NCBI GenBank assembly: GCA_022559845.1
Contig: CM040117.1
Span: 77,351,731 to 77,415,730, forward strand
DNA: 64,000 bases
DNA from: Amorphophallus konjac
Taxonomy: Eukaryota > Streptophyta > Magnoliopsida > Alismatales > Araceae
Direction: 5' to 3'
Positions 54,957 to 64,000 of this stretch are shown here, in pieces; the stretch's first letter is position 1, and every line of letters begins with the position of its first letter. The notes under the pieces were generated by a model, which saw nothing but the letters and a program-made list of their open reading frames with translations, did not search any database and had not been told where the DNA came from. A program made the position numbers and the translations under genes.

Positions 54957-57577
54957 ATGCGCCGTGAGGACACGATAGAGGAACAGAGGCTTGCAGCGGC
55001 GTTTGAGGAGTTGGCGGAGATAACGACGGAGACAGTCCGGCAGCTTCCTCCTCCCCCGGAATCTTCAGGGTCTCGAGATCACCTTTCCTCAAAGTCTTCT
55101 CCCGATTCCATGGCGGACCAACGCTCGGAGGTTGAGGAGTGGGAGGACGAGCCGGTGGCAAGGGCGCCGGTCCCAAACTATAGCGAACTGGGGGAGGCGG
55201 ATGTGAGGAGGTTGGAGCACCAGTATCGCCTGCCCCACAAGTTCAGTTTTGCCGCTGCTACTCCATACGAGATGAGCCTGGACTCTCGTACAGGCCACAT
55301 CTGTATGTTTCTTCTATCGTGGAAGGGTGGATTCCGCCTTCCTTTCGAACCTTTCATTCTTCAGCTTCTTGATTTTTTTCGGTTGGCGCCCATTTAGTTG
55401 GTAGCCAACTCTTATCTCCTCCTTTCCGCCTTTCGCATTCTCTGCCGGCAGTGTGGAGTTCCTCCTTCCATGGACCTCTTCCACTATTTTTTTGAGTTGA
55501 AAGCACATCCTTCGGTTGGAAAGGGCTTCTATTTCATCCAGGCGAGGCGGAATAGGAGTGTATCTCTTTGGCGGTGAAGGATTCTTCGCATAAGGGGTGG
55601 AAGACCCAATTCTTCTGGGTGGGGATTTGTTCAGTGGAGGAAACCTGGAGGTGCCTAGTAATCCCCAATTTCCATCCCAACATCCCTCCTAGACAGGACG
55701 AGTTCCCTCCTCATGTGGAGAAGTATGCAGCCATCTTGCTGAAGCACCGCCAGTCCACCGAAGAACTGGTGATGTCGGAGAATATCGAGCGGTGTCTTCT
55801 CACGCGGCTGCATCCATCGGGCTCAGGTGCCACAACTTAGATTCTCCTTCGGATGTGGGGGTCATCTTTCTTTTCCTGAACACGTCTTCTTCTTCGTGCA
55901 GACACCAGGCGGGAGCCTCTGAAGGAGGCCGCAGAGGTGATCGAGCTTGGAGATGACTCGGCTGCTGATGAACCGGCTGCTCCCGTGGGTCGCTCCCGAA
56001 CCAAAGATAAGGGCAAGGGAGCGGCCCAGGGTGAATCCTCCAGACCGCGGGGACCCAAGTGCAAGGACCCTGTGGAGGGTATGATCTGGGCCGCTGCGAG
56101 GGCCAGGAAACGGGCCAAGAAGGCCGGGGTCGTACCCCCAGTCGGAGGCGACCCTACCACGGCTCACCCCTCCACCGGGCATGATGGGGCCGACCCTACC
56201 GGGCGGGCTCTCCCACCAGCCGAGCTAGAGGGGTCCGAGGAGGTCGGGGCTGCCCCTGCGGGCTCGATTCCTCCTTTGGCCGGGACCGAGGGGGCCGAGG
56301 ATGCTCCTGCAACTGGCAGCGAGGCCGACCCGGCTCTCCCCTCGGCCAGAGCCGAGGGGGCCATGATCGAAGTTGGGGATGATGTAGTCGCGGCCGAGGC
56401 TGGTGCTTCAGGTGGTGATGCAAGTGCCGAGCCGGTCCAGATTGAGAGGTCGCAGGAAAATCCGGCCGGGGCGCGAGGGGCAACCGAGGCCGGGGCTCGA
56501 TCTGAGTCACACGGTGGGGCGCCGGACGATGGGGGGTTCTCCGTTCCGACGGCCTTGGAGTGGCTGGGTATCTCGGTCCCCCTGCACCAGGTATGCCGCG
56601 GTATATCCATGAAGGTGAGGGGGGAGGTAGGCAGCACTCCCCGTCCACGGCTCTCACCGGGGTTATGGAGGGGGGCCTGGCCCTGGCCCAGATGGGGGCT
56701 GTTCTGGCAGAAGCGTACGCTCGGTCGAAGTGGGAGCGAGCGAACCTGGCCTGGACCCTCGGTGGGTCAGACAGGAGGTTGGCTCGGCTCGTCGAGGAGT
56801 GCGACGAGCTTCGGCTGGAGCTTTCCTCGATCAGTGAGCTGGTACGGTCGAGCCAATGTGGAGACCCGGGCATTAGCCGAGCAGCTAGCCAAGGCTCGTG
56901 AATCGCTCGAGAGGAAGAACCGGCTTCTTAAAGAGGAGCGTCTAGCACGCGTTGAGCTGGACGGTCGGTGGGAGACCGAGCGTGCTGAGCTAGTGGACCG
57001 AGCGGAGGAAGCCGAGCGTCTTCGGCGGGAGGCCGAGGCTGATCGGGCCGAGGTGGAGAAGCAGGCGGCAGAGGCCGCAGAGCGGACGGCTGAAGCCGAG
57101 CGGAAGTCAGCCGAGGCAGAGTGGAGGGAGGCTGAGCTCGCAGGTAGGGTGGGATCGACCGGGGCGGAGGCTCTCGAGCAGTACAAGAGCTCAGAGGACT
57201 ACCGGGTCGACCTCAAGGAGGCTGCCCTCCCCTACTATGAGCTAGGGCTTCGCCGGGGCATCCAAAAGGGATTCAAGCAGGGCTACGACCGGGCCGTCTA
57301 TTACACCGAGGAGCAGGCGTCTGGGGTAGTTGACTTCCCATCCGGGCAGTGGTATGACTTAGACTTATCATCCTTCAGTTCCTCTGCTTCGGCGTAGGAT
57401 GAAGAGGGGGGCTCATCATTCGAGGAGTCGCCAACTCCGGATGCCTCGGGAGGGCACGCAACCGAGACAGTTCCCACACCGGTGGGGTCAGTGCTAGGGT
57501 CGACCGTCACCAAGGATGCTGGGGGCAGACCGCTCGAGCCCTCTATTTCCGAGCTTCAAGGTGGGCCGGAGGCTTGA
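54957..57577 (+). pseudogene. Antisense ORF of Tat2, spliced, gypsy-type transposase_28-like with coiled-coil tail
   Basis: ATG at 54957 (MRREDTIEEQR). Exon 1 has a conserved block, EVEEWEDEPVARAPVPNYSE, then HKFSFAAATPYEM, GGFRLPFEPFILQLLDFF, VANSYLLLSAFRILC and LFHYFFEL, the pattern of proteins listed as putative gypsy-type transposon (PF04195). An intron at 55827-55901 (GT-AG, 75 bp) keeps the frame (phase 1). Exon 2 holds an acidic/Ala-rich region, a long Glu/Arg coiled coil (AEERTAEAERKSAEA-like heptads, about 56900-57150) and YYELGLRRGIQKGFKQGYDR. Stops at 55395-55397 and 57395-57397, and frameshifts near 55560, 56600 and 56860, inactivate it. AATAAA at 57650-57655 could end the transcript. 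Its role in the element is unknown. Confidence 0.7.
55827..55901 (+). other. Intron in the Tat2 antisense ORF
   Basis: Donor CTCAG/GTGCC and acceptor CTTCTTCGTGCAG/ACACC with a pyrimidine-rich 3' end. Removing it joins SGS to TRREPLKEAAE in frame through one split Asp codon, with no stop. Confidence 0.75.
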
Positions 57578-58524
57578 TGTATTTGCTTCGCTTCCTTTTT
57601 TGTATGCCTTTTTCCTTTTTGGAGGAAAGAACTTCCTTTTTTGTGTAGAAATAAATAAGGCAGTAGCGTTGTGATGGAGACTTATCTGTTCCGTATTGCC
57701 ATTGCCGTATCTTGTTCAGCGTATCTGCAGTGGTTGGAAAGAACCGATATTTTTTGCGTGGATCTCGCCTGATGGTTGGGTGAGCGTCTGACAGGGCGTC
57801 TTTCTATTTTCTCACGCTTTAAATACCTAGCTGCTTCGTGTGTCCCGTTGGGGCGGAAAACGAGAAGTTTGAGGTGACCGTTCGTAGGGAGAAATCCTTC
57901 TGACATGTTTTCGAGGAGGGAAATCATTTAAGGCAAGTAGCCTCCCTTCCCCTATAAAAGGTCTGAAGGGCGTCCCTTCCTCTCCACCGCTTAGGGTTTT
58001 CCCTGACAGTCTTTCCTCGTTCCTTCTTCACGTGGCATTGCGCCGTCGCATCTGTAGCTTGGAAGACGCTCCGGAAGATGAGGCTGCCGATGATGGGGGG
58101 CAGAGAGTTCTCGCTGCTTCGGATTTGAAGAGGGTTCGACGATCATCGAACAGAATTGAAAAGGGTTCGACGTGTAGAGGCACGTCGTCTTCCCTTTATC
58201 AGTTCTGTTGGCATTTGCAGGGGGGCGAGATGGAGGACGGATGGGGGCATCAGACATTCCTTCCGCCCGCCCCTTCCTGCTCGCTTCATGGAGGGGAGGA
58301 GGAAGCCAACGAAGCTTCATCCCTTCTGGGCGTTCCCCTGCCTCCTCGCCCAGCTCTGCTGGTTTCTTTTTCTTTCTGGCTGCCTCTTTTTCCCTCTTCT
58401 GTTCTACTCCTCCTTTCTTTCACTCTTCGGAGGGTGCCTGCACCCTCTTTCTTCCAAAGAGTTGGTATGATGAGGGCATCTCAAGACCCTCCCTCTAGCT
58501 CGGGTTGCCTGCACACTTTTGATA
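57578..58524 (+). other. Tat2 DNA between antisense ORF and solo LTR, possible antisense promoter
   Basis: Contains AATAAA at 57650 and, further on, a TATA-like CCCCTATAAAAGG (TATAAAA at 57953). A 166-codon open frame at 58032-58532 starts with GTG and has no known motif. It may be a second antisense unit, but I cannot support a gene. Confidence 0.4.
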
Positions 58525-60880
58525 TGGGATAGCTGTGATCTCTACATGTTATCTTTCTTTTCCACGATCACATCTTATGTATTTTCATTTTATTGAGTCT
58601 TATCTTATGTAATTTCTTTTATTGAGTCATGGTGTCTAGTCTATTTCTCTTATTTTGTGTAATTGGGCCTTAGTACCGTAGTATGGGCCTAATGGGGTGA
58701 GTCTAGGACTTGTTGAGTCTTTTGTCTTAATGTCAGGGCCATTTTGGTCATGTAAAGAATGGTTGCCTATATATAGGCCCATCTCTCCTCATGTACTTAA
58801 CTTTGGATGAATCCATTTGAATAGCAATATTTCCCACATCTCTTTCTCTTCTCTTACTCTCTCATTATCTCTCTCTCTATCTCTCCTTCTCTCTCCCCAA
58901 GGAAAGGGGCGAACTTCTCCTCTCTCCTCCCTCCTCCCAACCACTTCCAACCCCCACCTACCTCCATTAACTCCCCACAACTTCCCACAACCCCTCTTTA
59001 ATCCTCACCTTGTCCCAAGGAAGTTCCACCACTCCAAGCCCCACCACCCAACTACCCCCTACCCATCACCACTTCCTAAGCACCCTTCCTCTCCCCAAGG
59101 TTGAAGGGGCTCTTCCCTAAGTCCAAATTTGAATTTCCCTCTCCCTAGGGCTGTGCCCTTCCATCTCCCCACCTCCATAATCACCCTAGGTCGAAATTCC
59201 CCTCCTCCCTATAGCCAAGTTCGCCCCCCCACCTCCTCTCTCACTCACCCTCTCTCTTGTGCCACCCTCCTTCCCACCACCACCTCTAGCAGCTACAGCT
59301 CCCCCTCCAGCCCCAATTCGCCCTCCCCACCACCTTCTCCCTAGCCTTCACAACCCCTAAACACCCCACATCACCCTCCCATAGCCATTAGACACTCCTC
59401 CCACCACTTGCTCTCTTGGCCATCCCCTTCCCCACACCTTCTTCTTCTCCTCATTCTGTCTCTGTTTCAGGCAGCAGAGTTGCAGTGACTTGAAGAAGCA
59501 GCCACGACCGTCCCTCAAAGATTCGGGTGGCAAGGCCTATATTGCTGGAATAGTCTGCGAGCTAGCTTTCCAACGGTGGTGGTCTCGCCGGCTTCCGAGG
59601 TCGGAGCTGATCGTGAGAGCAGATCTCGTCCGACTGCGTCTGTTGTCCCTGTCAGAAGACCTGAAGCTGAAAGCTGGAGCCACCACAACCAGCTCGGGAT
59701 AGGTTTGGGCGCCATTTTCGTAGGGCAGGAACTACGTCCAGTTAGATTCCATCTCCAAGAAGAAGGACCTCATTCGGCCACCGGAGCTATCAGTTACCAT
59801 TTTCTTCGCCGGAGTATGCAGTCTGCCACCTACAGGTCCAGGTTTGACCTGTCCTCACATATCTGGCCACCATTCTCCTCTCCGACCTCCGATTGGGGCC
59901 CCGTCAACTCCTGCTCGAAGCTACTCCGACCGCGATCGCGTCACTGCCAGGCTCGTCTCATTTGGAGTTCAGGAGCGTCTGCAGTGCCATCTGCAACCTG
60001 CTGTATCAGTTCTGCACCAGCCAGAGGCAGAAGTTGTTGACCTGTTCCAGTCGCCGGCCCGATCAGCCCCGAGTTCCAGAGCTTCTGTAAAAATTCAGAC
60101 ACCATCCTCAGCCCATTGGGGAACTTTTGGCGCAAGTCTCATCAAGATCCGATCTCTGTGAAATTTTTGGCAACATCATCACCGCCCCACTGTCCTGTGA
60201 ACCTGCAGGTTGGCAGAACCGGCGGAATTCGGCAAGTCGGGTTTCTTTTGCTTAATTCCCCACCCCGCTTGGCCGGCTGAAGGCCCGTCCCTGCGTGGAG
60301 GTAGTTTTGGATGTAATAAGCTTAATCCCCACCCCAAGATCACCCCTCCTGCGAGAGACGTAGTGTTGTACTCTTTGCACTTTCAGGTCAAGCTACATCG
60401 CTGCGGGGATCGAGTGTATACCCTCGCCTCCCGGCGCGCCCACGTCTCCGAGCGGGATTGGTGTCTTCACACCGATCAGGTGAGCCTCTGATACTAACCT
60501 TGATAGCCTTACTTCTGTGAGTTTAGTATTGCTTTGATTGCTCATCGGACGGTGAGAAGAGGGCCCGTACTTGTATGTTCATTTGTTGGTGCCACCGCGG
60601 ACCGGGAGAGAGTGCCACCCCAAACCCCGCCCTGCGGGCCAGCTGCCCACTAAGTTGGGAATCCTAGACTCTTTGGGGTCAGCCTAAGCCAAATAAGTCC
60701 ATTAGACTCATTGGGTCCTGCCTCGGACCCTTGCCATCATCCCCCGGCCCCGCCGGGTGACCGCGTGTGCCGTGTGAGTGAGACGCTATTGTGAGAATTA
60801 TTGGAGTGCTTGTATGCTTGTGGATCTAGGTCCTAGGTTGTTCATTACATGCTTAGTCATCCTTGGGCTGTGCCACATCA
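58525..60880 (+). mobile_element. Probable solo LTR related to element A (LTR B)
   Basis: Starts TGGGATAGCTG and ends TGTGCCACATCA. No primer site follows, and flanks read TGATA (58520-58524) and TGGTA (60881-60885), a five-base duplication with one mismatch. The middle and 3' parts match LTRs of element A (reverse strand) and of element C. TATA box in GCCTATATATAGG near 58770, then a CT-rich leader and twin hairpins at 60286-60301 and 60346-60357. The Pro/Ser-rich frames inside are not genes. The left edge is the least certain part. Confidence 0.65.
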
Positions 60881-60885
60881 TGGTA

Positions 60886-61246
60886 GGTTGGCGCGGAAGA
60901 TGCTTTCATATGCATTCCCTCTCCCCCTTCTCTTCCAAGTTCAACTTGGAAGGTAGCCTTCTCTTTCTTAATCCCTCTGTCACCTTTGTCTCGGGCTGCC
61001 CGAGCTAATGGGGTCAACTATCCTTTATCCGAGCTAGTTTCTACATGAGGCAGAGTCAGTGGTTGGACGCAGGAAGGTCATCCGAGTCAGCCGAGCGATG
61101 GGCTCGCATGACGGCGCCAGATGGATTTTTTGCTTTCTTGACATGTATTCTATTGGCTTCGGCCTTCCTGATGTACAAGCGGGTTGTTTGAATAAAAGAA
61201 AGGAGCCTTTCATTTTATCTCATGTCGTTTGCACAATACTCAATAC
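60886..61246 (-). other. Tat2 untranslated DNA downstream of integrase
   Basis: No gene seen. An AATAAAAG string on the plus strand at about 61193 may serve an antisense transcript. Confidence 0.45.
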
Positions 61247-61731
61247 TCAGAAGTAGAACTTGCATAATGTAGTTGCATTCCAGGTCTGAGAAATGAGCTC
61301 TCCTTCCATCGTGGATAGACGGTATGCTCCTTTTCCGAGCATCTCGACCACTCGGTAGGGGCCTTCCCAATTAGGGGATAACTTGCCTGCTGCCTCAAGT
61401 GGTCGAGAGGCTTCGGCTTTCCTGAGGATGAAGTCTCCCGGCTGGAAGTGTCTGTCTCGGACTTTGGCGTTGTAGTATCGAGTGAGGCGGCACCCATATT
61501 CCGTTGCTCTGATGCTGGCAATCTCTTGGACTTCATCTGCTAAGTCGAGATTTTCGAGCAGTTTCTTGTTGTTTACCTCGGACGAGGAGCAGATGACTGG
61601 GAGGGAGGGGTTGCCGATCTCCAACGGGATCACGGCCTCGGTGCCATACACTAGTTGAAAAGGTGATGAGGGCATCCCTTGCCCCTTCACATTTTCTCCG
61701 GACTCGGATTGTTCGTCGACGAGCGCCATTA
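61247..61731 (-). pseudogene. Tat2 integrase C-terminal domain
   Basis: Minus-strand frame with SPFQLVYGTEAVIPLEIG, YYNAKVRDRHFQPGDFILRK, GKLSPNWEGPYRVVEML and GAYRLSTMEGE, the standard end of Tat integrases, ending at a stop at 61247. Upstream of SPFQ (about 61665-61731) the expected AYRTTP-type block is absent and an unrelated reading (MALVDEQSESGENVKG) takes its place just before LTR C. So a deletion or rearrangement lies there. Confidence 0.8.
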
Positions 61732-63891
61732 TGTTAGTCATGTATTTTTGAGTCTAGTCATGTAATCTTCACATTTTAGTTGAGTCAATATCATGTAATT
61801 TTCCCTTTATTTGAGTCATGTACCTAGGTTAGTGAGTCATTTTCTTAAGTATTGTGTCATTAGGTTGGTTTGTTAGGCTAGTGGGCCCAATTCATTGGGC
61901 TTGGCCCAAGGGCACCCCTATCCCTTCGGTTATTTGTCATTGAGTCAAATGTCAGGGACTTTTGTAGAAATGTGGGTTGCCTATATATAGGACCCCATTC
62001 CCCTCATTTTGAAGTAATGAACAATTGAATGAAAATTGAAATCCACTTCCAAATCCCACTAGATCTCTCTCTCACTCTCTCTCTCTAAGGGGTCCCCCCC
62101 TCTCTCTCTCTCTCCCTCCACCCCAATTTTCGGAATTTTCTCTCTCCTCCCCATTCACCCCTCATTAAGACCTCTCCCCTTCTCCATACACCCATTTAAC
62201 TCCCCCCCAACCTAAGGTGGCATCATCCAATCCACACCCCACCTCCCAACCCCCAACTACCCAACACCACTTCCTAAGCACCCCTTCCTCTCCCCAAGGT
62301 TGAAGGGGCTCTTCCCTAAGCCCAAATTCAAATTTCCCTCTCCCTAGGGCAGTGCCCTTCCATCTCCCCACCTCCCAAACCACCCAAAGTCGCAGCCCCC
62401 CTTCCCCATACCAGCCAAGTTCACCCTCCACCTCTTACTCTCTTGGCCATCCCCTTCCCCACCCCCTCATCTTCTTCTCATTCAGCCTCTGTTTCAGGCA
62501 GCAGAGTTGCAGTGACTTGCAGAGGCAGCCACGACCGTCTCTCAAAGATTCAGGTGGCATGGCCTACATTGCTAGAATCGTCATCGAGATAGCTTTCCAA
62601 CGGTGGTGGTCTCGCTGGCTTCCGAGTTCGGAGCTGTCCGGAGGAGCATCATCTTCAACGACTGCGCAATCTGTCCCAGACTGAAGACCAGAGCGATCTT
62701 GGAAGCTGTTCTGCGGTCAACCTTGGAGGAATTCAAGCACACTTCCTTCTACAAAATTCTTCTTCGTCTAGTCCTCCATCAGTAGCAGAAAGAACGATGC
62801 CAATCGCCTGCCCGAGCTATTTGTTCTGAATTATTTTGTCGGAGTGTGCAGTCTGCCACCAGTGGACTCAGGTTTGACCTGTCTTCATTTATCTGCCCAC
62901 CATTCTCATCTCCGACCTCGGATTGTGGCCCCGTCAACTTCTGCTCAAAGCTACTCCGACCAAGATCGCGTCACCGCCCGTTTTGTTCAATTTGAAGTTC
63001 GGGAGCGACCGCAGCGCCTTCTGCAATCCACTGCATCAGTTCTGCATCAGTCCAAAGCAGAGTGTTACTGTCCTGCTGCAGTCGCCGGTCCGATCAGCCC
63101 CGAGGTCCAGAGCTTCCCAAAAAATTCAGGCATCATCCTCTGTCAGTTGGGAAACGTTTGGCGCAAGTTTCGTCAAGATCTGAGCTCTGTGGAATTTGTG
63201 GCAGTGACATCACCGGCCCCCTGTTCAACAATTCTGAAGGTTGGCAGAACCGGCGGGGATCTGCAAATTGGGTTTCCTTAACATAAATCCCCACCCCGCT
63301 TGGCCGGCTGAAGGCCCCTCCCTGCGTGGAGGTAGTATTGGATGTAATAAGATTAATCCCCACCCCAAGATCACCCCTCCTGCGAGAGGTGTAGTGGTGT
63401 AATCTTTTCATTTCAGGTTGAAGCGACACCGACGCGGCGTGCGGGTGCATACCCTCGCCTCCCCGCTCGCCCCCGTCTCCGGCCGGAGTCGGCGTCTTCA
63501 CGTCGGCTAGGTGAGCTCTTGAACATCTCTCATTGCTGTAATGGACTTGCTTAGCTTAGTATTGCTATAGTTACTCCGTCGGCGGTAAGAGAGTGTCCGA
63601 TTTTAAATTGCTACCCAAATTGAGTGACCACCGCGGGTGAGTTGTGAGAGCATCCACTTAACCCACACCCTTGGTGTGTTGGCCGCCCATGATTTGGGCA
63701 TCCTAGGCCCATTTGGGGTTCTCCCCAAGCTAGCCAACCATTGGAGCCTCAAGGTCCCGCCTTGGACCCTCTCCAACATCGCCTAGTCGCCATCGGGCAC
63801 TAGTGTGCGCCATACGGGTGAGCTCGCTAGTGTGAGTCCGCTACTCAAACTTGAATGCTTGTAAAATAGGTCCATAGGTGGTGTCACATCA
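61732..63891 (+). mobile_element. 5' LTR of element C
   Basis: Begins TGTTAGTCATG (alternative start TGTATTTTTG at 61741) and ends TGTCACATCA. TATA box in GCCTATATATAGGACCCC near 61980, a CT-rich leader (about 62063-62118), and twin hairpins at 63317-63332 and 63376-63389. Related along its length to LTR B and element A. Confidence 0.8.
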
Positions 63892-63893
63892 AG

Positions 63894-63904
63894 TGGTATC
63901 AGAG
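63894..63904 (+). promoter_or_regulatory. Primer binding site, tRNA-iMet type (element C)
   Basis: TGGTATCAGAG two bases after the LTR end CATCA. Confidence 0.85.
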
Positions 63905-63991
63905 AAAGTTCACAACTTGTCTCTATCAAGTTGGTCCTAGGGCATGTCTATGCATTTAGAGTCTTCAAGTGCATCGCTCTTGTCCCCTAAT

Positions 63992-64000
63992 ATGGCCACC
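63992..64000 (+). CDS. Start of element C gag, cut by the window edge
   Basis: ATGGCCACC, only three codons, at the position and distance from the primer site where the element A gag starts with MTT. Very limited evidence. Confidence 0.4.

Larger units (their letters stand above)
53865..64000 (-). mobile_element. Tat2: second Tat-clade Ty3 element, 3' half, with nested LTRs
   Basis: Minus-strand element whose 3' LTR (53865-54636) interrupts the copia gag. Moving upstream on its strand: polypurine tract, an antisense spliced ORF (54957-57577), untranslated DNA, and the integrase C-terminal end (61731-61247). A solo LTR (58525-60880) and a gag-only element (from 61732) are inserted in it. The rest lies beyond the window. 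Antisense ORFs beside the 3' LTR are known in Tat elements. Confidence 0.75.
61732..64000 (+). mobile_element. Gag-only-type LTR element C, 5' end, continues beyond right edge
   Basis: LTR 61732-63891, primer site from 63894 and a leader resembling that of element A (CTTGTCTCTA...GTCCTAGGGC). An ATG at 63992 stands where the element A gag starts. Inserted in the Tat2 integrase. The rest is outside the window, so its gag-only nature is inferred from kinship with element A. Confidence 0.75.

Noticed and set aside
58817..59344. Ser/Pro-rich frames in LTR B
   Set aside because: CT-rich leader of an LTR; translation of microsatellite-like sequence.
1..64000. CRISPR arrays, rRNA, tRNA or bacterial operon features
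   Set aside because: Repeats are LTRs and microsatellites; the tRNA-like strings are primer binding sites only 11-18 bases long; the sequence is plant nuclear DNA.

Overview
This window looks like pericentromeric or otherwise repeat-dense nuclear DNA of a flowering plant. Almost every base can be placed in an LTR retrotransposon. The evidence is plant-specific: a Tat-type Ty3 element with two RNase H domains, an Athila-type element primed by tRNA-Asp, a Tekay-type chromovirus, a SIRE-like Ty1/copia gag, a plant mobile domain gene, and plant-type GT-AG introns. I see no ordinary single-copy host gene, no rRNA or tRNA gene and no CRISPR array. The species cannot be named from this sequence.

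Layout. Positions 1-2458 hold the 5' end of a minus-strand LTR element that runs off the left edge. Positions 2459-5750 are a GC-rich, palindrome-rich retroelement remnant, probably a plus-strand LTR with a TATA box at 4374. From about 5750 to 50820 lies one decayed minus-strand Tat element (here Tat1). It was opened four times by younger elements: a gag-only element at 10791-17276 (+, TSD CCCAT), a second gag-only element at 17672-24762 (-, TSD CAAAG), a Tekay chromovirus at 25965-37198 (-, TSD ATTTT) and an Athila-like element at 38028-49539 (+, TSD GCTGG). When these are removed the Tat1 reading frame rejoins at each target site. At 50821 a copia element (+) enters the Tat1 gag. It is cut at about 53864 by the 3' LTR of a second minus-strand Tat element (Tat2), which carries a spliced antisense gene at 54957-57577. 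Tat2 holds a probable solo LTR (58525-60880) and the 5' LTR of a third gag-only element (61732 to the right edge).

Most interesting content. (1) The Athila-like element is very young. On its antisense strand it carries a complete seven-exon plant mobile domain gene with its own TATA box and polyadenylation signal. (2) Two gag-only elements encode homologous Gag proteins with an unrecognised middle domain. One of them has six tandem repeats of about 20 residues and ends in a remnant of an integrase C-terminal domain. (3) The Tekay LTR holds nine 26-bp imperfect palindromes, eight of which belong to pairs set 31-32 bp apart. (4) Several unrelated LTRs each have their own cluster of palindromes or short tandem repeats close to the TATA box.

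How the parts work together: autonomous Ty3 elements (Tat, Tekay) are broken, and the best-preserved coding potential sits in elements without pol. Those elements would need proteins supplied in trans. Domain names are from motif recognition by eye; no database search was run.
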